DNA from: Pseudomonadota bacterium
GTDB lineage: Bacteria > Pseudomonadota > Gammaproteobacteria > Halothiobacillales > Halothiobacillaceae
Length of the DNA stretch: 61,274 nucleotides
Reading direction: 5' to 3'
Assembly (NCBI GenBank): GCA_021801265.1
Contig: JAJYYE010000009.1
Span: 1-61,274 of the forward strand
Shown: positions 8,402-16,723 of the stretch, piece by piece
Layout of the letters: each line of letters starts with the position of its first letter
Numbering within the stretch: the stretch's first letter is position 1
Program-made: the position numbers and the translations under genes
The notes under the pieces: generated by a model
Databases searched by the model: none
What the model was told of the DNA's origin: nothing
The model's input: the letters and a program-made list of their open reading frames with translations, nothing else

Positions 8402-9778
8402 ATGAGCCAAAACCCCACGATCGCCTTTGTTGATGATGACCCGCGCGCCAGCGAATTATTTGCGCGCTTTGCCAAAACCGAAGGACTGAGCGTGCAGGGA
8501 TTTCAATCCGTCAGTGCTGCGCAAGCATGGCTGGGGAAACACTCGGCCGATTTAATTATTTCTGATCTGAAAATGCCGGGTTTGTCCGGGCTGGAGTTTT
8601 TAGAATGGGTGCGCGCACGCGACCAAACGATTCCCTTCATACTGATCACCGGATTCTCCACGCTCGATAACGCCATTGATGCCCTGCGTCTGGGGGCCAG
8701 CGATTTCATCAAAAAACCTTACGACCCTGAAGAGCTGGTACAACTGGCCCACCGCATGTTGCGCCACGAACCGGAATCCACGCCGGATTTTTCACAAGCC
8801 GAGCGAGCCATGTTGGGCAATTCGGCCGCCATTGCCGGGGTGTATCGCGTGATTGATAAAATCCGCGATGTGCGGATTAATGTGATGATCGAAGGCGAAT
8901 CCGGCAGCGGCAAAGAACTCGCCGCCCGTGCGATTCACGACCGCTCAGACTTCGCCGATAAGCCCTATATCGTCATCGACTGCGGCGCACTCACCGATAC
9001 CCTGCTCGAAAATGAACTGTTCGGCCACGAAAAAGGCGCATACACCGGCGCATCGAGCACCAAGCCCGGCCTCTTGGAAGTTGCCAGCGGCGGCACTGTA
9101 TTTTTGGATGAAATTGGCAATATCTCCGATGCCATGCAGGTCAAACTGCTCCGCGTGATTCAAGAGCAGCAAATCACCCGAGTGGGTGGCGTTACCCCGA
9201 TTAAGATTGATGTCCGGTTCATTGTTGCCAGCAATCGCGATTTAGCGCAAATGGTCGGCGAAGGCAGCTTCCGGCATGATCTCTATCATCGACTCCATGT
9301 CGTACGGCTGTGTATCCCGCCGTTGCGCGAGCGCAAGGAAGATATCCCCGTCCTGATCGAACATTTCATCCGGCATTTTGCCGCCCGCTACAACCGCCCC
9401 GCGGAACGCTTTGAAGCCGGGTGCATGGTCCGCATTTCGAACTACAACTGGCCCGGCAATATCCGCGAACTCAAAAACATGATCGAGCGCGCCGTGGCGC
9501 TGTCCAGCGGACCCGAAATTCGGCTCGATCAGGAAGCCGAAGCCACGCCGCCTTGGGCCTCCGCACGGATTCGCCATCCGGCACCGGGCGCTGCAGACAC
9601 CATTGATGCTGACCACCCCACCCTCGATACATTAGAGCGCCGGTACATTGAGAAACTGCTTAAGGAATACGAAGGCAATCGTGAAAAGACGGCGCAAACG
9701 CTCGGCATCAACAAATCCACCCTGTGGCGTAAACTGCAAGGCTACGACCAGTCAATCCAGGACGATATCTTGCCTTGA
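8402..9778 (+). CDS. NtrC-family sigma-54-dependent response regulator
   Basis: A 458-residue activator with three domains. The receiver (1-120) has phospho-acceptor Asp55 in ISDLKMPG and Lys in FIKKPYD. The AAA+ domain (about 135-370) has Walker A GESGSGKE, the sigma-54 contact loop GAYTGA near residue 211, Walker [11 protein letters not shown], and [12 protein letters not shown]-terminal Fis-type helix-turn-helix has [16 protein letters not shown]. All residues needed for sigma-54 activation look intact. It follows the kinase gene and precedes soxYZ, whose promoter has a strong -24/-12 sequence, so soxYZ is the obvious target. This is inference from position and promoter. Confidence 0.93.
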   Translation: MSQNPTIAFVDDDPRASELFARFAKTEGLSVQGFQSVSAAQAWLGKHSADLIISDLKMPGLSGLEFLEWVRARDQTIPFILITGFSTLDNAIDALRLGASDFIKKPYDPEELVQLAHRMLRHEPESTPDFSQAERAMLGNSAAIAGVYRVIDKIRDVRINVMIEGESGSGKELAARAIHDRSDFADKPYIVIDCGALTDTLLENELFGHEKGAYTGASSTKPGLLEVASGGTVFLDEIGNISDAMQVKLLRVIQEQQITRVGGVTPIKIDVRFIVASNRDLAQMVGEGSFRHDLYHRLHVVRLCIPPLRERKEDIPVLIEHFIRHFAARYNRPAERFEAGCMVRISNYNWPGNIRELKNMIERAVALSSGPEIRLDQEAEATPPWASARIRHPAPGAADTIDADHPTLDTLERRYIEKLLKEYEGNREKTAQTLGINKSTLWRKLQGYDQSIQDDILP

Positions 9779-9909
9779 ATTTTGGCCTCTCCAGGGCAGC
9801 CCGTGATTCACGCGGTGTGAAAACCGCGATAACGGCAACCCGTCATTGGCCAATGATAGAAAAATTCACGGCAATTAATAAATTGATTATGCCGCAAAAT
9901 GCTGAGCAA

Positions 9910-9933
9910 AAATTGCACTTTGCAATTTGCAAT
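9910..9933. promoter_or_regulatory. Candidate upstream activator site for soxYZ
   Basis: A perfect inverted repeat AAATTGCA-CTT-TGCAATTT (9910-9928) is followed at once by another TTTGCAAT half-site. Its centre is about 90 bases before the predicted sigma-54 start point, the usual distance for an enhancer bound by an NtrC-type dimer. Binding by the adjacent regulator is inferred. Confidence 0.55.
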
Positions 9934-9980
9934 CCGCAAGAACAACTCACAAAAAACAAACAAAACAGTAGGTTAAAAGT

Positions 9981-9996
9981 TGGCACAAGCTATGCT
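9981..9996 (+). promoter_or_regulatory. Sigma-54 (-24/-12) promoter of soxYZ
   Basis: TGGCACAAGCTATGCT matches the sigma-54 consensus TGGCAC-N5-TTGCW at every position but one. GG (9982-9983) and GC (9994-9995) are exactly 10 bases apart. The transcript should start near 10006-10007, leaving a leader of about 36 bases before soxY with ribosome site GAGGAG at 10028. A sigma-54 activator gene lies just upstream. Confidence 0.8.
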
Positions 9997-10042
9997 GTAT
10001 ATTCAACGTGGTCTTCCACACAACATTGAGGAGTTCAGATCT

Positions 10043-10513
10043 ATGCAATCTAATCGTCGTGTATTTTTAAAAGGCAGCATGGCTGCGAGCGCTGTTGGCC
10101 TGGCTATTGGCGCCGGCTTGTTAACCCCACGCGCTGTTATGGCGGCCACATGGCCTGCTCAAGCGTATGACACCAAAGGCTTTGATGAGTCTCTGAAAGA
10201 TTTGTTCGGCGCTTCTGGCCCAACTGAATCCAAAGACATCACCGTTAAGGCACCTGATATCGCCGAAAACGGCGCCGTTGTTCCTGTCACGATTGAATCT
10301 GCGATTGCCGGTACCGACAACATCGCTATTCTGGTTAAAGGCAACCCAACTCCGTTGGTATGTAACTTCAAGTTCGATGGCGCACAACCGTTCATGTCTA
10401 CCCGTATTCGTATGGGCAAAACAGATGACGTAATTGGCGTTGCTCATGCGGGCGGCAAGCTGTACATGGCTTCCAAGCAAGTTAAAGTCACCATCGGCGG
10501 CTGCGGCGGTTAA
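10043..10513 (+). CDS. soxY: Thiosulfate oxidation carrier protein SoxY
   Basis: SoxY carries thiosulfate-derived sulfur on a C-terminal cysteine while other Sox enzymes oxidise it in the periplasm. The 156-residue precursor has a Tat signal (Arg5-Arg6 in NRRVFLKGS, cleavage near VMAA) and ends in GGCGG, the swinging-arm motif, with Cys154. The start has ribosome site GAGGAG 9 bases upstream. soxZ follows after 56 bases. No soxXA, soxB or soxCD is in the window, so the carrier pair is encoded apart from the rest of the pathway. Control is probably by the upstream two-component pair through the -24/-12 promoter. Confidence 0.97.
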   Translation: MQSNRRVFLKGSMAASAVGLAIGAGLLTPRAVMAATWPAQAYDTKGFDESLKDLFGASGPTESKDITVKAPDIAENGAVVPVTIESAIAGTDNIAILVKGNPTPLVCNFKFDGAQPFMSTRIRMGKTDDVIGVAHAGGKLYMASKQVKVTIGGCGG

Positions 10514-10569
10514 TTGCTCACGCAGTAACTGTTCCGGTCATTGAACTACGAATTAACGAGGTATTGATA

Positions 10570-10875
10570 ATGTCATCAATCAAAATGCGTATTAGCGCCG
10601 CTGGCGACGTTCTGGATGTTAAAAGCCTGATCGAGCACCCAATGGAAACAGGTCGTTTGAAAGATAAAGCGACAGGTCAATTGATCCCTGCTGACTACAT
10701 TCAGACGTTGACTGTTGCCGTCAACGACAAAACTGCCGTTGAAGCGAATCTGTCTGTAGCGGTTTCTAAAAACCCCTACATCAACGTGAAAGTTCCTGGC
10801 AAGAAAGGCGACAAGGTCACCATTACTTGGAACTCAAACATTGGCAAAACCGACACCCAAACTGAAACAGCCTAA
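10570..10875 (+). CDS. soxZ: Thiosulfate oxidation carrier complex protein SoxZ
   Basis: Partner of SoxY in the periplasmic SoxYZ heterodimer. The 101-residue protein is all-beta in character, with IKMRISAAGDVLDVKSLIEHPMETG at the N-terminus (quoted in part: LIEHPMETG is the family signature) and VTWN-like ITWNSNIG near the end. It has no signal peptide, as usual, because it is exported bound to SoxY. The ATG at 10570 has GAGG 8 bases upstream; a TTG two codons earlier is less likely. A strong terminator follows 56 bases after the stop. Confidence 0.96.
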   Translation: MSSIKMRISAAGDVLDVKSLIEHPMETGRLKDKATGQLIPADYIQTLTVAVNDKTAVEANLSVAVSKNPYINVKVPGKKGDKVTITWNSNIGKTDTQTETA

Positions 10876-10931
10876 TTAGCTGTTTGATAGATGCGGGGTT
10901 CACCCCGCTCTGCGGTTGTATCACTTAAAAT

Positions 10932-10958
10932 AAAAACCCGCTTCATGGCGGGTTTTTT
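10932..10958 (+). terminator. Rho-independent terminator after soxYZ
   Basis: Hairpin with 10-base arms AAAAACCCGC / GCGGGTTTTT around a 6-base loop, ending in a T run. A second GC-rich hairpin without a T run (GCGGGG-TTCA-CCCCGC, 10893-10908) lies between the soxZ stop and this terminator. The A/T-flanked stem could also work for leftward transcripts. Confidence 0.85.
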
Positions 10959-10984
10959 GTTGCCTGGGAAAAACCGTGGTTTGG

Positions 10985-11480
10985 CGAATTTTTTTGGTGA
11001 GACTGAGTGAGGATGACTCAAGCCTGAGCGCCACCTCAATCCTGGGACGACGTGCCTCCGGAGTGACCGGTGAATCAAAACTCACGATGAGCTTACCATC
11101 CCGCCCAATCACAGATACTGATGAAGATTCCACGTGGGATAATCGCCACCCACAGCCCGCGCCAGGGTTTTAGACAAGGGCGCGGTGTTGTGTGCACGCA
11201 CAGGGATTGTCTCAAACATCGGGAACTTGACCCCGTAGGTCAGCTGGCAAAAGTCTTGAATCTGATGCTCCAGCGTCGGATCTTGCCCGCCAAAATCATG
11301 GGGGGGGGGGAAACCCAATATCACCCGACCTTGTGCCTTAAAATCGGCAGACAACCCCGCTCAAGTTCTTTAAATTACGGTGTGTGGCCACACCCGTACG
11401 ACCTTGCCCGCAAAGAAGCTGGGCACAACGCCGCGTCCTGACGCTGGCAAGCTTGTACACCGTAAAGTGCAGCAAGGGAA
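10985..11480 (-). pseudogene. Decayed glutathione peroxidase gene
   Basis: Leftward translation shows pieces of a glutathione peroxidase in two frames. FAGKVV comes first, then TP-stop-FKELE, then a frame with QGRVILGFP, FGGQDP and YGVKFPMFETIPV ending at WNLHQYL. A 2-base shift then leads to IGRDGKLIVSFDSPVTPE. The segment that should carry the active-site Cys (SKCGFTPQ) is deleted, a Gln codon has become TAA, and a run of 11 G (11300-11310) replaces the conserved FPCNQFG codons. With at least four lesions this is a dead gene. It fills most of the gap between soxZ and the aminopeptidase gene. Confidence 0.8.
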
Positions 11481-11514
11481 CCCATCCATCGGAATCGTGG
11501 ACTGTGACAGGGCA

Positions 11515-12489
11515 TTAGATCCCTCGCCCATTTTCGTACTGCGCCCAACGCTCCGCAAACCGATCGGTGGCACGAATCAAAGCATCAACAATGCCCGGCT
11601 CGCTTGCGGCATGCCCGGCCTGCTCTACCACGGTCATCTGCGCCCTGGGCCACGCCTCGGCCAGTGCAAAAGCCTGGTCAATCGGGCATACCACATCATA
11701 CCGACCATGAATAATCTCACCCTCAATCGCGGCGAAATTCGCGGCTTGTGCCAGTAAGGGCGCATCACGCAAAAAAGCACCATGGGTAAAGTAATGATTT
11801 TCAATGCGTGCAATGGCGAGGGCATGCCGAGGGTCACCAAAAAAGTCCACGGTCGCGGCATCAGGCAACAAGGTTGCCGTACGACCTTCCCAAATCGACC
11901 ATGCCTTAGCCGCTTGCATGCGTGCCAGCTCATCCGCGCCGGTCAAGCGGCGGTGATAGGCGGCGACCAAATCACCGCGCTCATCCTCGGGAATCGGCGC
12001 GAGATAATCTACCCAATAATCGGGGAACAAGCGATGCGCACCGGCTTGATAAAACCACGCAACATCCTCATCCCGACATAAAAAAATGCCGCGTAAAATC
12101 ATCCCCAACACCCGTTCAGGGTGCGCTGCTGCGTAAGCCAGCGCCAATGTGGCCCCCCAAGAACCGCCAAACACCAGCCAACGCTCAATCTTCAAATGTT
12201 CGCGCACCTGCTCCAAATCGGCCACCAAGGCTTCGGTGGTATTACCCTCAAGATGCGCGTGGGGCGATGACCGCCCTGCCCCACGCTGATCGATTAAAAT
12301 GACGCGATAGTGATCAGGATCAAAAAACCGTCGATGCGTGGGCGTGCAGCCCGCACCGGGGCCGCCATGTAAAAACACGACAGGAATACCCTTCAACCGG
12401 CCGCATTCTTCGACGTGCAGCACATGCGGCGCGTCGACGGGAATACTGTGAGTAACCAACGGTTCTATCGCGGGATACAGTTCACGCAT
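11515..12489 (-). CDS. pip: Proline iminopeptidase
   Basis: Cytoplasmic alpha/beta-hydrolase that removes N-terminal proline from peptides. The 324-residue length is normal. The oxyanion motif HGGPGAG, the DQRGAGRS segment, and the nucleophile motif GGSWGATLAL with catalytic Ser are present. The acid and base residues are in HGRYDVVCP and QAGHAASEP. It lies divergent from the TtcA-family gene, with an 88-base gap that must hold both promoters. It ends beside the glutathione peroxidase remnant. Confidence 0.94.
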   Translation of the reverse strand: MRELYPAIEPLVTHSIPVDAPHVLHVEECGRLKGIPVVFLHGGPGAGCTPTHRRFFDPDHYRVILIDQRGAGRSSPHAHLEGNTTEALVADLEQVREHLKIERWLVFGGSWGATLALAYAAAHPERVLGMILRGIFLCRDEDVAWFYQAGAHRLFPDYWVDYLAPIPEDERGDLVAAYHRRLTGADELARMQAAKAWSIWEGRTATLLPDAATVDFFGDPRHALAIARIENHYFTHGAFLRDAPLLAQAANFAAIEGEIIHGRYDVVCPIDQAFALAEAWPRAQMTVVEQAGHAASEPGIVDALIRATDRFAERWAQYENGRGI

Positions 12490-12577
12490 CGTCTTGCTCC
12501 ATCGTTTCTGATCGACTCATCTTAGCCCTTCTCGATGCCTGTCGTACAATGCTCACGTCTTCACGCTGTTGTTACCC

Positions 12578-13390
12578 ATGAACGAATTCCCCCTTAACGC
12601 TCCAGACTTGCCATTGGCCGCGCCGAACATTGGCTGGCTGACGCCCAGTAAAAAACTCCAACGCACGGTGGCTCGCACCCTGATGGAGTTTTCTATGATC
12701 CAACCTGGTGACCGCATCCTGATCGGTCTTTCCGGTGGCAAGGACTCGCTTTCACTCCTGCATTGCTTAGCCCATGTGCAGCGGCGCGCGCCCATTGCGT
12801 TTGATCTGGCGGCCATTACCATCGACCCGCTGGTTGGCGGCTTTGATCCCGCGCCGCTGGTGCCTTACCTCGCGGCACTCGGCATCCCGTATTTTGTCGA
12901 ACGCGAAGATATCGTTGGTTTGGCCAACGAGCACATGCGTGGGGATTCTTACTGTGCGTTTTGTGCGCGCATGAAACGCGGCCTGCTCTACAAGGCGGCG
13001 CGGCGTGAGGGCTACACCGTGCTGGCGCTGGGGCAACATCTGGATGATTTGGCGGAAAGTTTTTTGATGAGCGCGTTTCACGGCGGCAAACTCAATACCA
13101 TGAAAGCACATTACCGCAACGATGCGGGTGATGTGCGCATCATCCGCCCCTTTGTGCGCGTGCGTGAGCGGATGCTCGCAGACTTCGCCGCGCACAATCA
13201 TCTGCCGGTGATTAAAGACAACTGCCCCGCCTGCTTCGCCAAACCGACTCAACGTGAACATTTCAAGCACGTACTGGCGGATGAGGAGCGCCTCAACCCC
13301 CAGCTGTTCCGCTCGCTGGCGGTCACACTCACCCCATTGATGCGCGATGGCTTGGCCACCGCGCTGGGGCCCAATGAGCTTGAACTGTGA
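12578..13390 (+). CDS. ttcA: TtcA-family tRNA thiolation ATPase (PP-loop)
   Basis: Member of the tRNA 2-thiocytidine synthetase family, which adenylates and thiolates C32 of tRNA using an Fe-S cluster. The ATP pyrophosphatase loop SGGKDS lies at about residues 52-57. Paired cysteines CAFC (about 125-128) and CPAC near residue 215 fit the cluster ligands, though the second pair differs from E. coli TtcA (NLCGSQ). At 270 residues it is shorter than E. coli TtcA (311). The start is the ATG at 12578. The stop overlaps the next gene's GTG start (GTGA). It may be a diverged TtcA relative. Confidence 0.8.
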   Translation: MNEFPLNAPDLPLAAPNIGWLTPSKKLQRTVARTLMEFSMIQPGDRILIGLSGGKDSLSLLHCLAHVQRRAPIAFDLAAITIDPLVGGFDPAPLVPYLAALGIPYFVEREDIVGLANEHMRGDSYCAFCARMKRGLLYKAARREGYTVLALGQHLDDLAESFLMSAFHGGKLNTMKAHYRNDAGDVRIIRPFVRVRERMLADFAAHNHLPVIKDNCPACFAKPTQREHFKHVLADEERLNPQLFRSLAVTLTPLMRDGLATALGPNELEL

Positions 13391-14328
13391 GCAAACGTAC
13401 CGCGCAAAGTCACGGTCGCCCGTTGCGCAGTGCGCTACGGCTTTTTTTACTGAGGAGTTTACTGCGGGTATTCGCCGCGCTCCCGCTACGCCTGAGCCAC
13501 ACCATCGGTATCGGATTCGGTTGGCTGGCCTGGGCAACGCACAGCGCGATGCGCAAAACGGCAGAAGAAAACATTCAGCGCTGCCTGCCGGAACTATCCC
13601 CCGATGAACAGCGTCAACTCGTGCGCGAAACCTTACACGAAACAGGCAAGACCATCACTGAACTGGGCATGATCTGGCAGGGATCAAAATCCCGCATCGA
13701 ATCTTTGGCCACACAAATCGAAGGGCAGGAAATTCTGGAGCAGGCATTGGCCGCCGGGCATGGCGCGATCTTACTCGCCCCACATAGCGGCGCCTGGGAG
13801 CTGGGTGGGTTATACACCGCGACGCGCACACCGATGACAACCTTGTACCGCCCGCCGCGGGAACCCGCGTTTGAAGAATTAATGAACCGAGCCCGCGAAC
13901 GCTTTGGCGCCCAATTGGTCCCCGCCAACCGCCATGGCGTCAAAGCCTTGTTGCTTGCACTGCGACGGGGAGAAGTCGTCGCGATTCTACCCGACCAGGA
14001 ACCGAGTGTCGGTGAAGGCGAATTCGCCCCTTTTTTTGGTCAACCCGCCTACACGGTGACGTTGATTCATCATTTAATGCAAAAAACCGGTGCCATCGCC
14101 ATTTTGGGCAGAACCGAACGCTTGCCTCGCGGACAAGGGTATAGCCTGCATTATTTCGCTGCACCGGCCGGGATGTATGATCCGGATCCCGCCATCGCGC
14201 TGGCGGCGCTGAATGCAGGAGTTGAGCAGATGGTTCGCGAAAATCCGGCGCAGTATCAATGGGTGTACCGACGGTTTCGGCGGCAGCCTGTGCACCCATT
14301 CAAAGCACAAGTCACCCCCTACGAATAA
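13387..14328 (+). CDS. LpxL/LpxM-type lysophospholipid acyltransferase
   Basis: Inner-membrane acyltransferase of the lipid A late-acyltransferase (HtrB) family, 313 residues. A basic N-terminus with one membrane segment (about 15-40) leads to the catalytic HX4E motif HSGAWE, then DQEPSVGEGEFAPFFG, the usual substrate-site region. It uses a GTG start overlapping the ttcA-like stop by 4 bases. It converges with a second gene of the same family, the two ends overlapping by 10 bases. It could add a secondary acyl chain to lipid A; the exact substrate cannot be told from sequence. Confidence 0.88.
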   Translation: MSKRTAQSHGRPLRSALRLFLLRSLLRVFAALPLRLSHTIGIGFGWLAWATHSAMRKTAEENIQRCLPELSPDEQRQLVRETLHETGKTITELGMIWQGSKSRIESLATQIEGQEILEQALAAGHGAILLAPHSGAWELGGLYTATRTPMTTLYRPPREPAFEELMNRARERFGAQLVPANRHGVKALLLALRRGEVVAILPDQEPSVGEGEFAPFFGQPAYTVTLIHHLMQKTGAIAILGRTERLPRGQGYSLHYFAAPAGMYDPDPAIALAALNAGVEQMVRENPAQYQWVYRRFRRQPVHPFKAQVTPYE

Positions 14329-15251
14329 GGATCAGAACGATCTTGCGCCGCCGTTTTAAAGAGCTTGAGTGACCACATATACTGCGGAGGATCATCCAGA
14401 ATCAGGTGTTCAAGCGCCTGATTAATGACCGTAGCCGCGCTGCGATCCGCATTGATGGTCACTGTGATGGGGGGTAAAATTAGCAGCCGGTACATGCCAT
14501 TGCGCAGATTGATTTGTCCGAGGAGCGGATAGATGGGTGCGTGCCCCAGTGTCGCGATTTTTCCCGCCAAGGGTACGGTAGCTTTTTCCACCCCAAACAG
14601 GGGGGCAAATACCGAGTCCGCCGCACCCAGATCTTCATCGGCAATATAAAAAAAACCTTGGTTTAAACGCAACTGCCTGACATGTGGCTTCAAGCCTTGC
14701 TCACGGGGGTAAACCCGCGCGCCATGCCGCACCCGCCCCCGCTCAAACAGCCAATTTAACAACGGATTTCGGCCAAACGGTTTAAACATGGCGGAGCCAC
14801 TCATGTTCAGCGTAATGTAATGTCCGATCCACTCAAGCCCCGCGCTGTGCCCCGTCAACATGACGCCCCCGGTATGAATCAAATCTTGAAGCAGAGCGGG
14901 ATCACTCACAGTGGTGTGCGCCTGTAAATATTCGGGGCTTCTAAACCAGAGTCGTCCTAAATCAAGCAGCGCGTAGGCCTGAAGTTTAAAGTGCTGCGCC
15001 TGCCATAACTGCCGCTGGCTGAACGATGTCTCGGGGAAGCACAGCGCTAAATTGCGCTCAACAATCCGGCGCCGCTTGGGGTATGCGCGCTGATACACCG
15101 CAGCCAAACTGCAGGCCAAGGTATAACGCCACCCGTGCGGCAAAAAACCAAGCAACCCTAAACCGCCTACCGCGAGCCAAATCAACCAATACCGTGGACA
15201 CAGAAATACCCGACTGAACGGCTGATTGAAGCGATGCGGTACGGCGGGCAT
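14319..15251 (-). CDS. LpxL-type lauroyl/myristoyl acyltransferase
   Basis: A second HtrB-family acyltransferase, 310 residues. A membrane segment near 22-45 (LIWLAVGGLGLLGFLPHGW) precedes the catalytic HX4E motif HSAGLE. DEDLGAADSVFAPLFG is the counterpart of the conserved DHxxG segment, and QYMWSLKLFKT closes the domain. Its start is 4 bases from the trkH stop, so it is probably the last gene of the leftward def-to-trkH run. It is clearly diverged from its convergent neighbour, so not a recent tandem copy. Confidence 0.88.
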   Translation of the reverse strand: MPAVPHRFNQPFSRVFLCPRYWLIWLAVGGLGLLGFLPHGWRYTLACSLAAVYQRAYPKRRRIVERNLALCFPETSFSQRQLWQAQHFKLQAYALLDLGRLWFRSPEYLQAHTTVSDPALLQDLIHTGGVMLTGHSAGLEWIGHYITLNMSGSAMFKPFGRNPLLNWLFERGRVRHGARVYPREQGLKPHVRQLRLNQGFFYIADEDLGAADSVFAPLFGVEKATVPLAGKIATLGHAPIYPLLGQINLRNGMYRLLILPPITVTINADRSAATVINQALEHLILDDPPQYMWSLKLFKTAAQDRSDPYS

Positions 15252-15254
15252 CAG

Positions 15255-16706
15255 TTAACGACGCCAAAACATCGGTAAAAACAGCACCAGCACGGTAAAA
15301 ATCTCTAACCGCCCCAAGATCATCGAAATCGTGCCGACCCAAAGCGTTCCCGTGGAGGCACTGGCAAACGTGCTCGCAACGCTGCCCAATCCGGGTCCGG
15401 CACTCGTGAGCGTACCGATGGCACCGCCCAAGGCGGAGACGGGATCCAAACCGGTAGCCATCATCGCGAAGAAAATCACGACAAAAACAAATACATAGGC
15501 AGCAAAAAATGCCCAAACTGCGCTGATAACCGTAGGGTTAATCGCCCGACCACTGAGTTTTACGACAAATTCGGCATGTGGATGCACCAATTTCCGCAGC
15601 TCATTTAACCCTTGGCGCGTGAGCAGCAACAAGCGCACGGTTTTCAGGCCGCCCGCCGTTGACCCCGCACACCCCCCAATCAATGCCGTGGCCAGCACCA
15701 ATACCGGCAGGAAAATGGGCCACGGCGTGCTATCAACCAGGGTAAATCCCGTGGTAGTCATCATCGAAACCAAGGTAAACAGCCCCCAGCGCGCGCCCCA
15801 CAGCCATTCGGCAGTGGGGCGCGAAATGACCACGGTCAATACAATGAGGGCGAAAAAGAGTGCCAAAATAAGCAGGAAGAATTTGAACTCCGAGCTTTTG
15901 CCATAAGCACGGATGGAGCCATGTTTGATCGCAAGATAATGAAGCGCCATCGGAGTGCCGCCTAAAATCATAAACACAACGGCAGTCAGCTCCATCGGAA
16001 AACTGTTAAAAAAACCGAAGCTGGCATCGTGGGTAGAAAACCCGCCCGTAGAAATGGTCGAAAAAGCATGACCCACCGCATCAAACCAGGTCATACCTTC
16101 GAGCTTGAACAAAATCGCGCAGAGCAAGGTTAGGCCCGCATAGACAATCCACAACGCTTTCGCCGTTTCTGAAATGCGCCCAGAAAGCCGCTCATCTTTC
16201 ATCGGCCCTGAGATTTCGGATTTATACAGTTGCATTCCGCCCACGCCCAAGAGCGGCATGAAGGCCACGACCAATACGATAATCCCCAAACCGCCGAGCC
16301 ATTGCAGTTGTTGGCGATAGAACAGCAGGGATTTAGGCATGTCATCCAACCCAACCAGGACGGTCGAGCCAGTCGTGGTAATGCCGGAAACAGATTCGAA
16401 CACCGCTTGGCTGAAATTGATGTGCAAACTCGGCTGCAAGTAAATGGGCAGCGCACCCATGAGCCCCAGCACGACCCAGAATGACACCACAATCAGCAAG
16501 CCATCGCGCAGCTTGAGCTCTCGCCGATAATTGCGCAGGGGCAACCACAGCATTGCGCCCAAGACAAAGGCCACCACAAAACTGGTTTCGAACGGCACTA
16601 AATCCGCATCACCCATCATCCAGCCGACCAACCAAGGCGGAATAAAAGTCAGGCCGAACACCATCAGCAACACGCCGAGCACCCGGAAAACGACAATAAA
16701 CTGCAT
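15255..16706 (-). CDS. trkH: Trk potassium uptake protein TrkH
   Basis: Membrane-embedded K+ channel subunit of the Trk system, 483 residues with about ten membrane-crossing segments and four pore loops. The selectivity-filter glycines are in SGITTTGST, ISTGGFST, MTTTGFTLV and GTLTSAGPG, and GCAGSTAGGLK gives the conserved loop near the gate. It lies 17 bases after trkA, its regulatory partner. Uptake of K+ is expected to be controlled by NAD(H) or ATP binding to TrkA. Confidence 0.96.
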   Translation of the reverse strand: MQFIVVFRVLGVLLMVFGLTFIPPWLVGWMMGDADLVPFETSFVVAFVLGAMLWLPLRNYRRELKLRDGLLIVVSFWVVLGLMGALPIYLQPSLHINFSQAVFESVSGITTTGSTVLVGLDDMPKSLLFYRQQLQWLGGLGIIVLVVAFMPLLGVGGMQLYKSEISGPMKDERLSGRISETAKALWIVYAGLTLLCAILFKLEGMTWFDAVGHAFSTISTGGFSTHDASFGFFNSFPMELTAVVFMILGGTPMALHYLAIKHGSIRAYGKSSEFKFFLLILALFFALIVLTVVISRPTAEWLWGARWGLFTLVSMMTTTGFTLVDSTPWPIFLPVLVLATALIGGCAGSTAGGLKTVRLLLLTRQGLNELRKLVHPHAEFVVKLSGRAINPTVISAVWAFFAAYVFVFVVIFFAMMATGLDPVSALGGAIGTLTSAGPGLGSVASTFASASTGTLWVGTISMILGRLEIFTVLVLFLPMFWRR

Positions 16707-16723
16707 GGGGAAATCGTACCGGG

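Noticed and set aside
10893-10908. GCGGGG-TTCA-CCCCGC hairpin as the soxZ terminator
   Set aside because: It has no T run. The hairpin at 10932-10958 is a much better terminator.
11300-11310. Run of 11 G as a phase-variation switch
   Set aside because: The frame around it is broken by several other lesions, so slippage could not restore a protein.
11121-11441. Plus-strand frame in the gap between soxZ and pip
   Set aside because: The same DNA read leftward is a recognisable, broken glutathione peroxidase; the plus frame has no coding signs.
12767-13537. 256-codon frame antisense to the TtcA-family gene
   Set aside because: The plus strand carries PP-loop and Cys motifs; the minus frame spans two gene ends and matches nothing.
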